13,402 bases of DNA, from positions 1-13,402 of the forward strand of contig JAHFOU010000030.1 of the NCBI GenBank assembly GCA_023261525.1, written 5' to 3'. The notes beneath the pieces are model-generated. The model was not told where the DNA came from. It saw nothing but the letters and a program-made list of their open reading frames with translations, and searched no databases. The stretch is from Planctomycetota bacterium (lineage in GTDB: Bacteria > Planctomycetota > SBBH01 > JAHFOU01). The position numbers were made by a program, and so were the translations under genes. Of this stretch, positions 8,570 to 13,402 are shown piece after piece (positions within the stretch are counted from its first letter, which is position 1; each line of letters starts with the position of its first letter).

Positions 8570-9792
8570 CGCGCCTCCTCCAGGACGGACTTCTCCACCG
8601 TGACCGAGCCGCCCCAGACCGAGATGCCCCAGGCCCCGCCGCGCGCCACCGGGGTGAAGGTCCCGGCAAGGCTCTCCCGCCCCACGGAGAAGACCGGCCT
8701 CCCGTTCAGGCGCCCCCTCAGGAACTCCCCGTCCCAGACGACCTCGACCACCTCGCGGGGAGCCGGAGACCGTCCAGCCAGGGCGGCCGTCCAGGAATGC
8801 CAGGTCCCGTCGGCCGGCAGGACGAAGCGGACCTCCGTCGCGGCGCTCCGTTCCTGGAGCACCGTGACCCAGCGGTAGGCTGCGGGGAAGGAGCCTTCCG
8901 CCTGAAGCCGGGGGGCATTCCCATCCAGCCGGGATCCTGCAGGCAGGAGGGCGCGGCCGGCCAGGGCGGCTGCCGCGGCGGACCTGGCCTCCCAAAGACC
9001 CTCGGATTCCTCCGGGGTGCAGGGGGCTTCCTGCCAGCCCCGGGAGGTCAGGGAGAGCCTCCTGCCGGGACCGGTCCGGAGGACACGCCCCCCTTCCCGG
9101 ATCGTCGCCTCCCCTTCCATCACCCACACCGTGGCCTGGGATGTCTCCTCGGCCTGGGCTTCGCCGAGCAGCCAGTGCCAGGAAACCGCCTGGGGAAGCG
9201 CCGCGAGGGTCACCTTCGCCAGGCCCCGCTCCAGGACAAGCTCACCCCGGGGAAGACGGAGGGCCGCCGCCTCCCCCCGGGTCACTTCCAGCCAGCAGGT
9301 CCCACCCTCCAGACGGAGTCCGCGGCTCCCGGCCTCGCAGGCCGCCCGGGCCCCGGGCTCCAGGAGGAGTTCGGCACCGGAAGCCAGGAAGGCCCTCGAC
9401 TCCCGCCCGGCGTCCAGACGTCCCCGGGGAAAGCTCCTCGCCTCCCCTCCCGCAGGCGACTTCGGATGGTCGGAGCCGGCCTCCCCCCGCGGAGGCGGAG
9501 ACTTCGCCGGCAGGAGCCAGAAACCCAGGGCGGCCAGGAGGACCGCGGCGGCGGCGCGCCAGAACCTGAACGGGGAGCCGGTGGCCGGGCGAAGGGACTC
9601 CAGGCGGGCGTAGACCGTCTCCGGCAACGGGGGATCCTGAGGGGCCTGACCGGCGGCACCCAACAGGAGCAGGGCCTCCTGGCAGGCCGGGCAGGTCCCG
9701 GCATGGGATTCCAAGGCCTCGCGTGGGGCCTCCTCCAGGAGACCGGCCTGGTAGGCGGAAAGGGTGCCGGGCGGGGGGCAGGGGTTCTTCAT
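8566..9792 (-). CDS. Membrane anti-sigma factor, FecR-like, with C-terminal lectin-like region
   Basis: 408 residues from ATG at 9792. The N-terminus carries a zinc-finger anti-sigma (zf-HC2) signature: Cys5, His30, Cys34, Cys37 (HxxxCxxC). A Pro-rich linker leads to one membrane segment at ~78-96 (FWRAAAAVLLAALGFWLLPA). Residues ~130-250 resemble a FecR domain: repeated short beta strands, GGTCWLEVTRGEAAALRLP and VWVMEGEATIREGG. Residues ~280-405 form a further beta-rich module (VVEVVWDGEFLRGRLNGRPV, WGISVWGGSVTVEKS) like the LamG/DUF1080-type jelly rolls. By family, the cytoplasmic zinc finger would bind and hold the sigma factor encoded just upstream, while the outer part senses an envelope signal. 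It follows the sigma gene after 48 bp and overlaps the first pseudopilin gene by 4 bp. The FecR call is moderate; the lectin-like call is weaker. Confidence 0.8.
   Translation of the reverse strand: MKNPCPPPGTLSAYQAGLLEEAPREALESHAGTCPACQEALLLLGAAGQAPQDPPLPETVYARLESLRPATGSPFRFWRAAAAVLLAALGFWLLPAKSPPPRGEAGSDHPKSPAGGEARSFPRGRLDAGRESRAFLASGAELLLEPGARAACEAGSRGLRLEGGTCWLEVTRGEAAALRLPRGELVLERGLAKVTLAALPQAVSWHWLLGEAQAEETSQATVWVMEGEATIREGGRVLRTGPGRRLSLTSRGWQEAPCTPEESEGLWEARSAAAAALAGRALLPAGSRLDGNAPRLQAEGSFPAAYRWVTVLQERSAATEVRFVLPADGTWHSWTAALAGRSPAPREVVEVVWDGEFLRGRLNGRPVFSVGRESLAGTFTPVARGGAWGISVWGGSVTVEKSVLEEAR
8574..8580 (-). promoter_or_regulatory. Shine-Dalgarno of paralogue 1
   Basis: GAGGAGG on the minus strand lies in the last codons of the anti-sigma gene, 4 nt before the GTG at 8569. 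Together with the GTGA overlap it supports translational coupling of the first pseudopilin to its putative regulator. Confidence 0.7.
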
Positions 9793-9828
9793 GCCCTTGA
9801 CGTCGGGAGGAAGGACAAGCCCTTGACG
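9793..9828. repeat. 10-bp direct repeat in the sigma/anti-sigma gap
   Basis: GCCCTTGACG (plus strand) occurs at 9793-9802 and again at 9819-9828, within the 48-bp gap between the sigma gene and its partner, 26 bp apart (start to start). It replaces a normal Shine-Dalgarno for the anti-sigma gene. It could be a regulatory element or chance duplication; no function can be assigned. Confidence 0.4.
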
Positions 9829-9840
9829 GCCTTTCGCGGA

Positions 9841-10404
9841 TTATTTCCGGGGGTCCTCCAGGCGGGACCGGATCTGGAGGCGCGCGCGGCTGAGGACCTG
9901 GCCCGCCGCCTCGGCGGAGAGCCCGAGCGCCGCTCCGATCTCCCCGAGGGATCCCCCGCGGGCCTGGAGCGCGAGTGCGAGGCGGGCGCGGGGAGCCAGG
10001 CGATCGACCTCCCCCTGGAGCAGGGCCTGGGCCTCCCGGGACTCCAGGGCCGAGCCCGGACCCTCGCCGGGGTCGGCCGGCTCTCCGGGCATTTCCAGGC
10101 CCCCGCTCCCGAGGGAGGTGTCGTCGAACACGCGACGGATCGCCACGGCGGCCAGGTAGGCCTCGACCCTGCCCTGGCCCCGGTATCCCCTCAGCACCCG
10201 AAGATCCTTTTCCAGGAAGGACAGGAAGACCATCTGGAGCATGTCGGCGACCTCCTGCTCCCCCGAGGGGCGGCGGCAGCGCCTCAGGGCGCGGCGGCAG
10301 ACGCCGGCGAGCAGGGGGGCGAAACGCCGGACGAAGGCCTCCCAGGATCCCGGCGAGGCGGCAAGGCAGTCCTCCAGAAGGGCCTGGTCTGCGTCCGGGG
10401 GCAC
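9841..10404 (-). CDS. ECF-type RNA polymerase sigma factor
   Basis: 187 residues, GTG start at 10404 (no other ATG or GTG lies in frame just upstream). Sigma region 2 spans ~20-95: WEAFVRRFAPLLAGVCRRAL, then VADMLQMVFLSFLEKD (52-67) and the 2.3/2.4-like segment GRVEAYLAAVAIRRVFDD (78-95). Sigma region 4 spans ~125-182 with the helix-turn-helix LGEIGAALGLSAEAAGQVLS (153-172). It lacks regions 1 and 3, as ECF factors do. It directs RNA polymerase to its own promoter set. The adjacent membrane anti-sigma gene makes envelope-signal control likely, and the downstream pseudopilin genes are the obvious first targets. No Shine-Dalgarno is visible; a TACCAT hexamer lies 8 nt before the start. The family call is solid; the ECF subgroup is not assigned. 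Confidence 0.88.
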   Translation of the reverse strand: MPPDADQALLEDCLAASPGSWEAFVRRFAPLLAGVCRRALRRCRRPSGEQEVADMLQMVFLSFLEKDLRVLRGYRGQGRVEAYLAAVAIRRVFDDTSLGSGGLEMPGEPADPGEGPGSALESREAQALLQGEVDRLAPRARLALALQARGGSLGEIGAALGLSAEAAGQVLSRARLQIRSRLEDPRK

Positions 10405-10412
10405 GGCCGGGC

Positions 10413-10418
10413 ATGGTA
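10413..10418 (-). promoter_or_regulatory. Possible -10 hexamer for the sigma gene
   Basis: TACCAT on the minus strand ends 8 nt before the GTG at 10404, which would give a transcript starting at or next to the start codon. No convincing -35 lies 16-19 nt upstream, so an alternative sigma factor (autoregulation) or read-through from the tRNA gene are possible. Confidence 0.3.
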
Positions 10419-10445
10419 GGGGGGATGACGCCGTCTTCGCCAGTG

Positions 10446-10535
10446 TGGCGGAGGGGGAGGGATTCGAACCCCCGGGAGCCTTGCGGCTCCACCGGTTTTC
10501 AAGACCGGCGCATTAGACCGCTCTGCCACCCCTCC
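10446..10535 (-). tRNA. serT: tRNA-Ser (anticodon UGA), CCA encoded
   Basis: The minus strand folds as a class II tRNA of 90 nt. The acceptor stem is GGAGGGG with CCCCTCC, 7 perfect pairs. It has a D-arm with GCGG, an anticodon stem CCGGT/ACCGG around loop CTTGAAA (anticodon TGA, read as serine UCA), a long variable arm (TGGAGCCGCAAGGCTCC), and a T-arm with loop TTCGAAT. Discriminator G73 and an encoded CCA (10446-10448) follow. The long variable arm and anticodon both say serine. It lies 15 nt after the DUF151 gene and 41 nt before the sigma gene, on the same strand. The symbol is by function only. Confidence 0.96.
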
Positions 10536-10550
10536 GCGGGAACGGATGGG

Positions 10551-11015
10551 CTAGGATGATCGGGGCTTGGGCTCTTCGGACCCGCCGGCGGCCGGCTCCT
10601 CGAGCGCCTGCCCCTCCTCGGCCAGGATCCTCTCCTCCACGAAGAGCGGCGCATCCAGGCGGACGGCCAGGGCGATGGCATCGCTGGGGCGGCAGTCGAC
10701 CTCATGGGAGGCCTCGCCCTGGCGCACCCTCAGCTTGGCGTGGAAGACCCCCCCCTGGTTGCCGGGGATGTACTTGTCGATGGCCACCTGCTCGACGGTC
10801 CCGGAGAGCTTGGCGAGGAGGTCGGCCATGAGGTCGTGGGTCATGGGGCGGCTGACCGGCTCACCGTTGACGCGGCGGTTGATGGCCACGGCCTCGAAGA
10901 GGCCGATCCAGATGGGCAGGATGCGCTTGCCGCCCTTCTCCTTGAGCACGATGACCTGGGACTCCTGCTCCTCGGAGATGATGATGCGGCTCAGCTCGAC
11001 GGCGATGAAGGACAT
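10551..11015 (-). CDS. Bifunctional nuclease family protein (BFN, DUF151)
   Basis: 154 residues from ATG at 11015. It contains the DUF151/BFN signatures: a Glu/Gln-rich beta region SEEQESQVIVLKEKGGKRI (14-32), LPIWIG (33-38), EAVAINRRVNG (41-51), RPMTHDLMADLL (56-67) and CRPSDAIALAVRLDAPLFV (108-126). The C-terminal ~25 residues are acidic and low-complexity, typical of this family. Homologues include the plant BFN1-type nuclease domain and the thermophile TM0160 structure; the bacterial function is not settled. The gene starts 9 nt after the small cysteine protein. It has no Shine-Dalgarno but a good TAGAAT hexamer 6 nt before the ATG, so it may have its own leaderless transcript that could also carry tRNA-Ser. 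Confidence 0.92.
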   Translation of the reverse strand: MSFIAVELSRIIISEEQESQVIVLKEKGGKRILPIWIGLFEAVAINRRVNGEPVSRPMTHDLMADLLAKLSGTVEQVAIDKYIPGNQGGVFHAKLRVRQGEASHEVDCRPSDAIALAVRLDAPLFVEERILAEEGQALEEPAAGGSEEPKPRSS

Positions 11016-11021
11016 GGCCGC

Positions 11022-11050
11022 ATTCTAGCCTTTGGGCCCACGGCCCTCCA
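11022..11050 (-). promoter_or_regulatory. Sigma70-like promoter for the DUF151 gene
   Basis: On the minus strand, TAGAAT (11022-11027) matches the -10 consensus at 5 of 6 and ends 6 nt before the ATG at 11015. TGGAGG (11045-11050) sits 17 nt upstream but matches the -35 consensus at only 3 of 6. The -10 overlaps the stop codon of the preceding gene. The predicted transcript would start at or near the AUG. Confidence 0.45.
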
Positions 11051-11219
11051 GGACCGGTTCCCGGCCGGCGCAGGAAAGCACCGGAAGACGGGGATAGGGA
11101 GGCAGGTCCGGCCGGCCGCACCGGACGAAGACGGAGCCCCGGGTGTTCCCCAGGATCCTGGCGTGAAGGCAGGAAGGGCAGAGGCCCGCCTCCTGCGGAG
11201 GAAGCGGGCCTGCTGCCAT
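11025..11219 (-). CDS. Small four-cysteine (zinc-ribbon-like) protein
   Basis: 64 residues from ATG at 11219. Cys14, Cys17 (CPSC), Cys34 and Cys50 could bind a metal. The sequence CPSCLHARILGNTRGSVFV, then CGRPDLPPYPRLPVLSCAG resembles short uncharacterised proteins I recall from other high-GC bacteria (CxxCRHA...GSxFxxC...YPxLPVxxCxGF). Function is unknown; a structural zinc or nucleic-acid contact is only a guess. It starts 5 nt after rpsI with no Shine-Dalgarno. Codons for residues ~3-13 fall inside a strong hairpin, so the first dozen residues may be a by-product of a terminator placed over the gene start. No alternative start lies between that point and the first CPSC. Confidence 0.68.
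   Translation of the reverse strand: MAAGPLPPQEAGLCPSCLHARILGNTRGSVFVRCGRPDLPPYPRLPVLSCAGREPVLEGRGPKG
11182..11211 (-). terminator. 13-bp stem hairpin after rpsI
   Basis: On the minus strand, arm AGGCCCGCTTCCT pairs with AGGAGGCGGGCCT around a 4-nt CCGC loop: 13 pairs, one of them G-U. It begins 14 nt after the rpsI stop. It is followed by CTGCCCTTCC rather than a U-run, so it may be a GC-type terminator, an attenuator or an mRNA 3' stabiliser. It overlaps the first codons of the small cysteine protein. Confidence 0.6.
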
Positions 11220-11224
11220 GTCGA

Positions 11225-11623
11225 CTAGCGCTTGGAGTACTGGAAGCTGCGACGGGCCTTGCGGCGCCCGTACTTCTTGCGCTCCACCATCCGGGAGTCC
11301 CGGGTGAGGAAGCCCTGCGCGCGCAGCTTGGGCGCCAGCTCCGGCTCGGCCTTGGCCAGGGCCCGGGCGATGCCCATGACCATGGCGCCGGCCTGCCCCG
11401 TGGGGCCGCCGCCGTTGATGTTGGCCAGCACGTCGTACTTGCCCGGGGTCGGGCTCAGCTGCAACGGCGCCTTCACGGCCTGCTGTTCCCGGCCGCGGTG
11501 GAAGTACTCCTCCAGCTTGCGCCCGTTCACGGCCATGACGCCGGCGCCCGGCTTGAGGCGCACCCGCGCCACCGCCTCCTTGCGCCGCCCCACGCCCCAG
11601 ATCGTACCCGTCGTATCCGCCAT
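11225..11623 (-). CDS. rpsI: 30S ribosomal protein S9
   Basis: 132 residues from ATG at 11623; a GTG at 11626 is possible but leaves only 4 nt after the Shine-Dalgarno, against 7 nt for the ATG. It matches S9 throughout: GVGRRKEAVARVRL, NGRKLEEYF, YDVLANINGGGPTGQAGA, GIARAL, LRAQGFLTRDSRMVERKKYG, and the universal C-terminal tail RRSFQYSKR that reaches the P-site tRNA in the 30S subunit. Length is normal for the family. It overlaps the metallophosphoesterase stop by one base (TGATG). In most bacteria rplM (L13) lies directly upstream; here it is replaced by a metallophosphoesterase gene. Confidence 0.98.
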   Translation of the reverse strand: MADTTGTIWGVGRRKEAVARVRLKPGAGVMAVNGRKLEEYFHRGREQQAVKAPLQLSPTPGKYDVLANINGGGPTGQAGAMVMGIARALAKAEPELAPKLRAQGFLTRDSRMVERKKYGRRKARRSFQYSKR

Positions 11624-12366
11624 CACTTACCCTCCTTGAGCCGGTCCCCGAGGAACCGGTCTAGTTCCGGAATGCTGTAGATCTTCTTCGCGGTCCTCTC
11701 AATATCATAGGGGATTCTTCGGAACACCACCGACTCCCCGTCGAAGGTCACGTAGCTGGAGCGGACGTCCCCGTCGCGGGGCTGGCCCACCGAACCGACG
11801 TTGATCAGGGCCTTCTTCCCCGGCTCGCACATGTAGATGTCGCAGAGCTCGGACGGGGAGAGATAGCCCTCCTCCGTGTAGACCCCCGGGATGTGGGAGT
11901 GACCGACGAAGCAGAGCCTCTGGAAGCGGCTGAAGATGTCGGCCATCTTGCGCCGGTCCATGCCGTCACGCGGCACGATGTACTCGGTGGTCGGGGCCCG
12001 CGGCGAGCCGTGGACGTAGAGGATGTCGCCGACGGCCTTCATGGGCACGAGCTTCTCCAGGAAGGCCCAGCGGGCGATCTTGGCCGGGTCGTCGCTCTCG
12101 ATGTCCAGCTTCTTGCGGGTCCAGTTGATGGCATCCCGGGCGCGGACGTTGAAGGTGTTCGCGTCCGTGAGGAGGGCCTCCTCGTGGTTCCCCAGCAGGG
12201 TGAGCTTCCAGGTCTGGGCCAGGTCCAGGGCCTCCTCGGGCTCCGGTCCGTAGCCGATCACGTCCCCCAGGCAGATGATCTCCGTGATGCCCTTGGACCG
12301 GATGTCCTCGAGGACCACCGACAATGCGGCCATGTTGCTGTGGAGATCGGAGATGATGGCCTGCAT
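11623..12366 (-). CDS. Calcineurin-like metallophosphoesterase (YfcE-like)
   Basis: 247 residues from ATG at 12366. All core two-metal phosphoesterase motifs are present: ISDLHSN (Asp7, His9), GDVIGYGP (Asp35), GNHEE (Asn60, His61), VHGS (His119) and GHSHIP (His156, His158). The conserved strand INVGSVGQPRDG (188-199) is typical of the YfcE/MJ0936-type single-domain enzymes that hydrolyse phosphodiesters or phosphomonoesters, usually with Mn or Ni. The cellular substrate is unknown. No signal peptide is seen, so it is cytoplasmic. It follows the Trm112-like gene after 4 nt and overlaps rpsI by a base, so the three genes are probably one transcript. No Shine-Dalgarno is visible before its start. 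Confidence 0.94.
   Translation of the reverse strand: MQAIISDLHSNMAALSVVLEDIRSKGITEIICLGDVIGYGPEPEEALDLAQTWKLTLLGNHEEALLTDANTFNVRARDAINWTRKKLDIESDDPAKIARWAFLEKLVPMKAVGDILYVHGSPRAPTTEYIVPRDGMDRRKMADIFSRFQRLCFVGHSHIPGVYTEEGYLSPSELCDIYMCEPGKKALINVGSVGQPRDGDVRSSYVTFDGESVVFRRIPYDIERTAKKIYSIPELDRFLGDRLKEGK
11631..11637 (-). promoter_or_regulatory. Shine-Dalgarno of rpsI
   Basis: AAGGAGG on the minus strand, inside the final codons of the metallophosphoesterase gene, 7 nt before the ATG at 11623. It favours ATG over the GTG three bases earlier. Confidence 0.75.
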
Positions 12367-12370
12367 GGGC

Positions 12371-12544
12371 TCAGCGCCCGGAGGCGGGGGCGGCCTCGGC
12401 CTCCTCGACCAGCATCACGGGGATGCCATCCCGGACGGGGTAGCGGCGGCCGCAGGACACGCAGGCCAGACGCTCCCCTTCTAGGCGGACCTCCGTCTTG
12501 CAGACGGGGCAGGCGAGGATCTCTAGAAGTTCCTTGTCGATCAT
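12371..12544 (-). CDS. Trm112 / UPF0434 family zinc-ribbon protein
   Basis: 57 residues from ATG at 12544. It starts MIDKELLEILACPVCK, then has a second pair in ACVSCGRRYPVRDGIPVML: the CPxC...CxxC zinc ribbon plus the YPVRDGIPVML signature of the Trm112/YcaR (UPF0434) family. In eukaryotes and archaea Trm112 activates methyltransferases acting on tRNA, rRNA and release factor; the bacterial role is less clear, but partnership with methyltransferases is suspected. The last ~10 residues are Ala/Glu-rich and non-conserved. No Shine-Dalgarno precedes it; the start lies close behind a promoter. It is the first gene of the leftward run with the metallophosphoesterase and rpsI. Confidence 0.93.
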   Translation of the reverse strand: MIDKELLEILACPVCKTEVRLEGERLACVSCGRRYPVRDGIPVMLVEEAEAAPASGR

Positions 12545-12555
12545 GGGCAAAACCG

Positions 12556-12585
12556 ATGCTAGCCCCTTCCCTCCGGGGAGGTCAA
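12556..12585 (-). promoter_or_regulatory. Sigma70-type promoter of the Trm112-MPE-rpsI run
   Basis: On the minus strand, TTGACC (12580-12585, 5 of 6 to the -35 consensus), an 18-nt spacer and TAGCAT (12556-12561, 4 of 6 to the -10 consensus). The -10 ends 11 nt before the ATG at 12544, so the leader would be only about 5 nt, consistent with the lack of a Shine-Dalgarno. Confidence 0.6.
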
Positions 12586-12624
12586 GGAGAATGCCTCGGG
12601 GGAACGGAAGGGCAGGCCCCTTCC

Positions 12625-12653
12625 TTGCGCCCTGCCGGGCCCGGGCCTACACT
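12625..12653 (+). promoter_or_regulatory. Sigma70-type promoter giving a leaderless STAS transcript
   Basis: TTGCGC (12625-12630), exactly 17 nt, then TACACT (12648-12653), then 6 nt to the GTG start at 12660. The expected transcription start falls on or beside the start codon. The spacer ends in a perfect 10-bp palindrome (GGCCCGGGCC, 12638-12647) that could be an operator or simply GC-rich chance. Confidence 0.6.
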
Positions 12654-12659
12654 GGGGCC

Positions 12660-12986
12660 GTGAAGGAGAGATCCGAAGGCACGACCCTGGTCTTCGTCCC
12701 CTCCGGGGACCTCGGGGAAGCGGAGTGCGCGCGGGTCGAGGCCCTGGCCGCCGAGCGCAAGGCCAAGGCCGCCGTCCTGGATCTTTCGGAGGCGACCTAC
12801 CTCTCCAGCCAGGGGGTCGGGATCCTGCTGGCCCTCCAGTCCCGCCTGGCCGCCCTCAAGTGCCTCCTGATCCTGGCTGCCCCCACCCCCCTGGTCCGCC
12901 GCATCCTCCACCAGGCCGGCCTGGCCGGCCTCCTGCCCGTCCATCCCACGCTCGAGGCGGCCCTCGCCTCGACCTCAGGACGCTGA
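12660..12986 (+). CDS. STAS-domain protein (anti-sigma factor antagonist-like)
   Basis: 108 residues from GTG at 12660. The frame is open further upstream, but this start follows a promoter at leaderless distance and gives a normal STAS length. Landmarks: LVFVPSGDLGEAECARVEAL (strand plus helix, 10-29), AAVLDLSEATYLSSQGVGIL (37-56), then CLLILAAPTPLVRRILHQAG (68-87). Ser50 aligns with phosphorylated Ser58 of Bacillus SpoIIAA (MDSSGLG), but the flanking Asp is Ser49 and the following Ser is Gln51. STAS proteins of this size act as phosphorylation-switched partners in stress or envelope signalling. No kinase or phosphatase partner is in view, so the specific role is unknown. Its last 12 bp overlap the convergent amidohydrolase gene. 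Confidence 0.85.
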   Translation: MKERSEGTTLVFVPSGDLGEAECARVEALAAERKAKAAVLDLSEATYLSSQGVGILLALQSRLAALKCLLILAAPTPLVRRILHQAGLAGLLPVHPTLEAALASTSGR

Positions 12987-13402
12987 CCGCCCCGCCCAGG
13001 CCCTCGCCGGAAGCAGATTCCCCAGCGTGCGGAAATGCCCGTCGGGCAGGCCCGCCGCCCGCTTGATCCACACGTCGCGCTCGAGGGGCGAGGGCAGGGC
13101 CTGGATCCTGCGGATCTCCTGAAGGGGAATGCGTCCCAGGGCGGACCAGGCCGTGACCGGCACGGGGTAGTCGCTCCCGTGCACGGTCTTGGCCAGGACC
13201 TCGGGGTCCTGAAGGAGCCTGGCCACGTGGCGCAGGCGGTTGGGGGAGCTGAAGGCCGCCGTATCCCCCCAGCAGTTCGGGTACTTCCGGGCCAGGGCCG
13301 CGAAGGTCCCGTGGAACTCCGGGTCGACGAGACCGCTCTTGGTCCCGCTGTGGGCGGCGACGACGGTCACCCCACAGTCCAGGGGCGTCTCCAGCAGGGC
13401 TG
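12975..13402 (-). CDS. Amidohydrolase-family metal-dependent hydrolase (5' end outside window)
   Basis: The frame is open from the right edge to TGA at 12975, about 141 codons: the C-terminal part of a TIM-barrel hydrolase. Visible signatures are VTVVAAHSG (a metal-ligand His at the end of a strand), NCWGDTAAF, and VHGSDYPVPV, in which the Asp fits the conserved catalytic Asp of amidohydrolase-2 (PF04909-type) proteins. The C-terminal helices (ERDVWIKRAAGLPDGHFRTLGNLL) resemble the N...K.A.G...GN..RLL ending of that family. The start and N-terminal metal-binding motif lie beyond the window, so substrate cannot be judged. It converges with the STAS gene, tails overlapping by 12 bp. An internal GTG at 13370 is in the middle of the domain and is not the real start. 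Confidence 0.8.
   Translation of the reverse strand, partial: ALLETPLDCGVTVVAAHSGTKSGLVDPEFHGTFAALARKYPNCWGDTAAFSSPNRLRHVARLLQDPEVLAKTVHGSDYPVPVTAWSALGRIPLQEIRRIQALPSPLERDVWIKRAAGLPDGHFRTLGNLLPARAWAGRSAS

Noticed and set aside
6029..8878. Plus-strand open frame of 949 codons (and similar ones at 2994-5570, 8797-10419, 6-1427).
   Set aside because: These run antisense to genes with clear prepilin, FecR and sigma signatures. Their proteins are Gly/Pro/Arg-rich with no domain, as expected of shadows in GC-rich DNA.
5273..9127. Longer version of paralogue 1 beginning at 9127, and of paralogue 2 beginning at 5795.
   Set aside because: The extra N-termini lie over the preceding genes in another frame and would bury the prepilin leader. 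The GTG starts at 8569 and 5270 have ribosome sites and proper leaders.
10404..10492. Extension of a minus-strand frame through the tRNA gene (start near 10492).
   Set aside because: It reads across a perfect tRNA-Ser and then out of frame through the sigma gene, giving an Arg/Pro/Gly-rich shadow protein.
12909..12928. Palindrome CCAGGCCGGCCTGG near the end of the STAS gene, considered as a terminator or operator.
   Set aside because: It lies inside conserved coding sequence (AGLAGLL) well before the stop, has no U-run, and is explained by GC-rich codon repetition.
1..13402. CRISPR arrays, insertion sequences, phage genes, riboswitches.
   Set aside because: No spaced identical repeats, transposase motifs or phage structural genes were seen on either strand. 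The only repeated DNA is between the pseudopilin paralogues and the short 10-bp repeat at 9793-9828.

Overview
The window is GC-rich, densely coded DNA, with nearly all genes on the minus strand. Gene ends overlap or abut, GTG starts are common, and the largest non-coding gaps are about 117 and 115 bases. It looks like a Gram-negative-type bacterium with prepilin-class secretion or pili. My best guess is an Acidobacteriota (Holophagae/Geothrix-like) chromosome. That rests on composition, the FecR/ECF pair and the small CxxC protein after rpsI, and is inference only.

Right end (12371-13402): a 57-aa Trm112/UPF0434 protein reads leftward and a STAS-domain protein reads rightward from a 115-bp divergent intergenic region with a sigma70-type promoter for each. 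The STAS gene ends in a 12-bp tail-to-tail overlap with a truncated amidohydrolase-family gene.

Centre-right (10446-12366, minus): metallophosphoesterase, rpsI (without its usual partner rplM), a 64-aa four-cysteine protein whose first codons sit inside a terminator-like hairpin, a bifunctional-nuclease (DUF151) protein, and tRNA-Ser(UGA) with encoded CCA. These are housekeeping genes in tight succession.

Centre-left to left end (1-10404, minus): an ECF-type sigma factor, a membrane anti-sigma/FecR-like protein with a C-terminal lectin-like region, then three tandem paralogues encoding giant GspK-like (type II secretion or type IV pilus minor) pseudopilins of 1098, 981 and at least 735 residues. 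Each has a short basic leader ending in Gly, a hydrophobic helix lacking Glu at +5, a GspK-like middle and a large LamG/concanavalin-like C-terminal half. The first two junctions are translationally coupled (GTGA overlap; 2-nt gap with a strong Shine-Dalgarno). Between paralogues 2 and 3 lies a 31-codon relic of another paralogue's C-terminus next to a (CG)6 tract, evidence that the array once held more copies or was rearranged. Paralogue 3 looks mosaic: its N-terminus is almost paralogue 2, its middle is closer to paralogue 1.

Proposed logic (inference): the sigma/anti-sigma pair senses an envelope signal and switches on, in the same operon, a set of alternative lectin-bearing pilus or pseudopilus tips. 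No other pilus or secretion genes are in view, so the assembly machine would be encoded elsewhere. Several minus-strand genes and the STAS gene have TAnnnT hexamers only 6-12 bases before their start codons, suggesting leaderless or near-leaderless transcripts.
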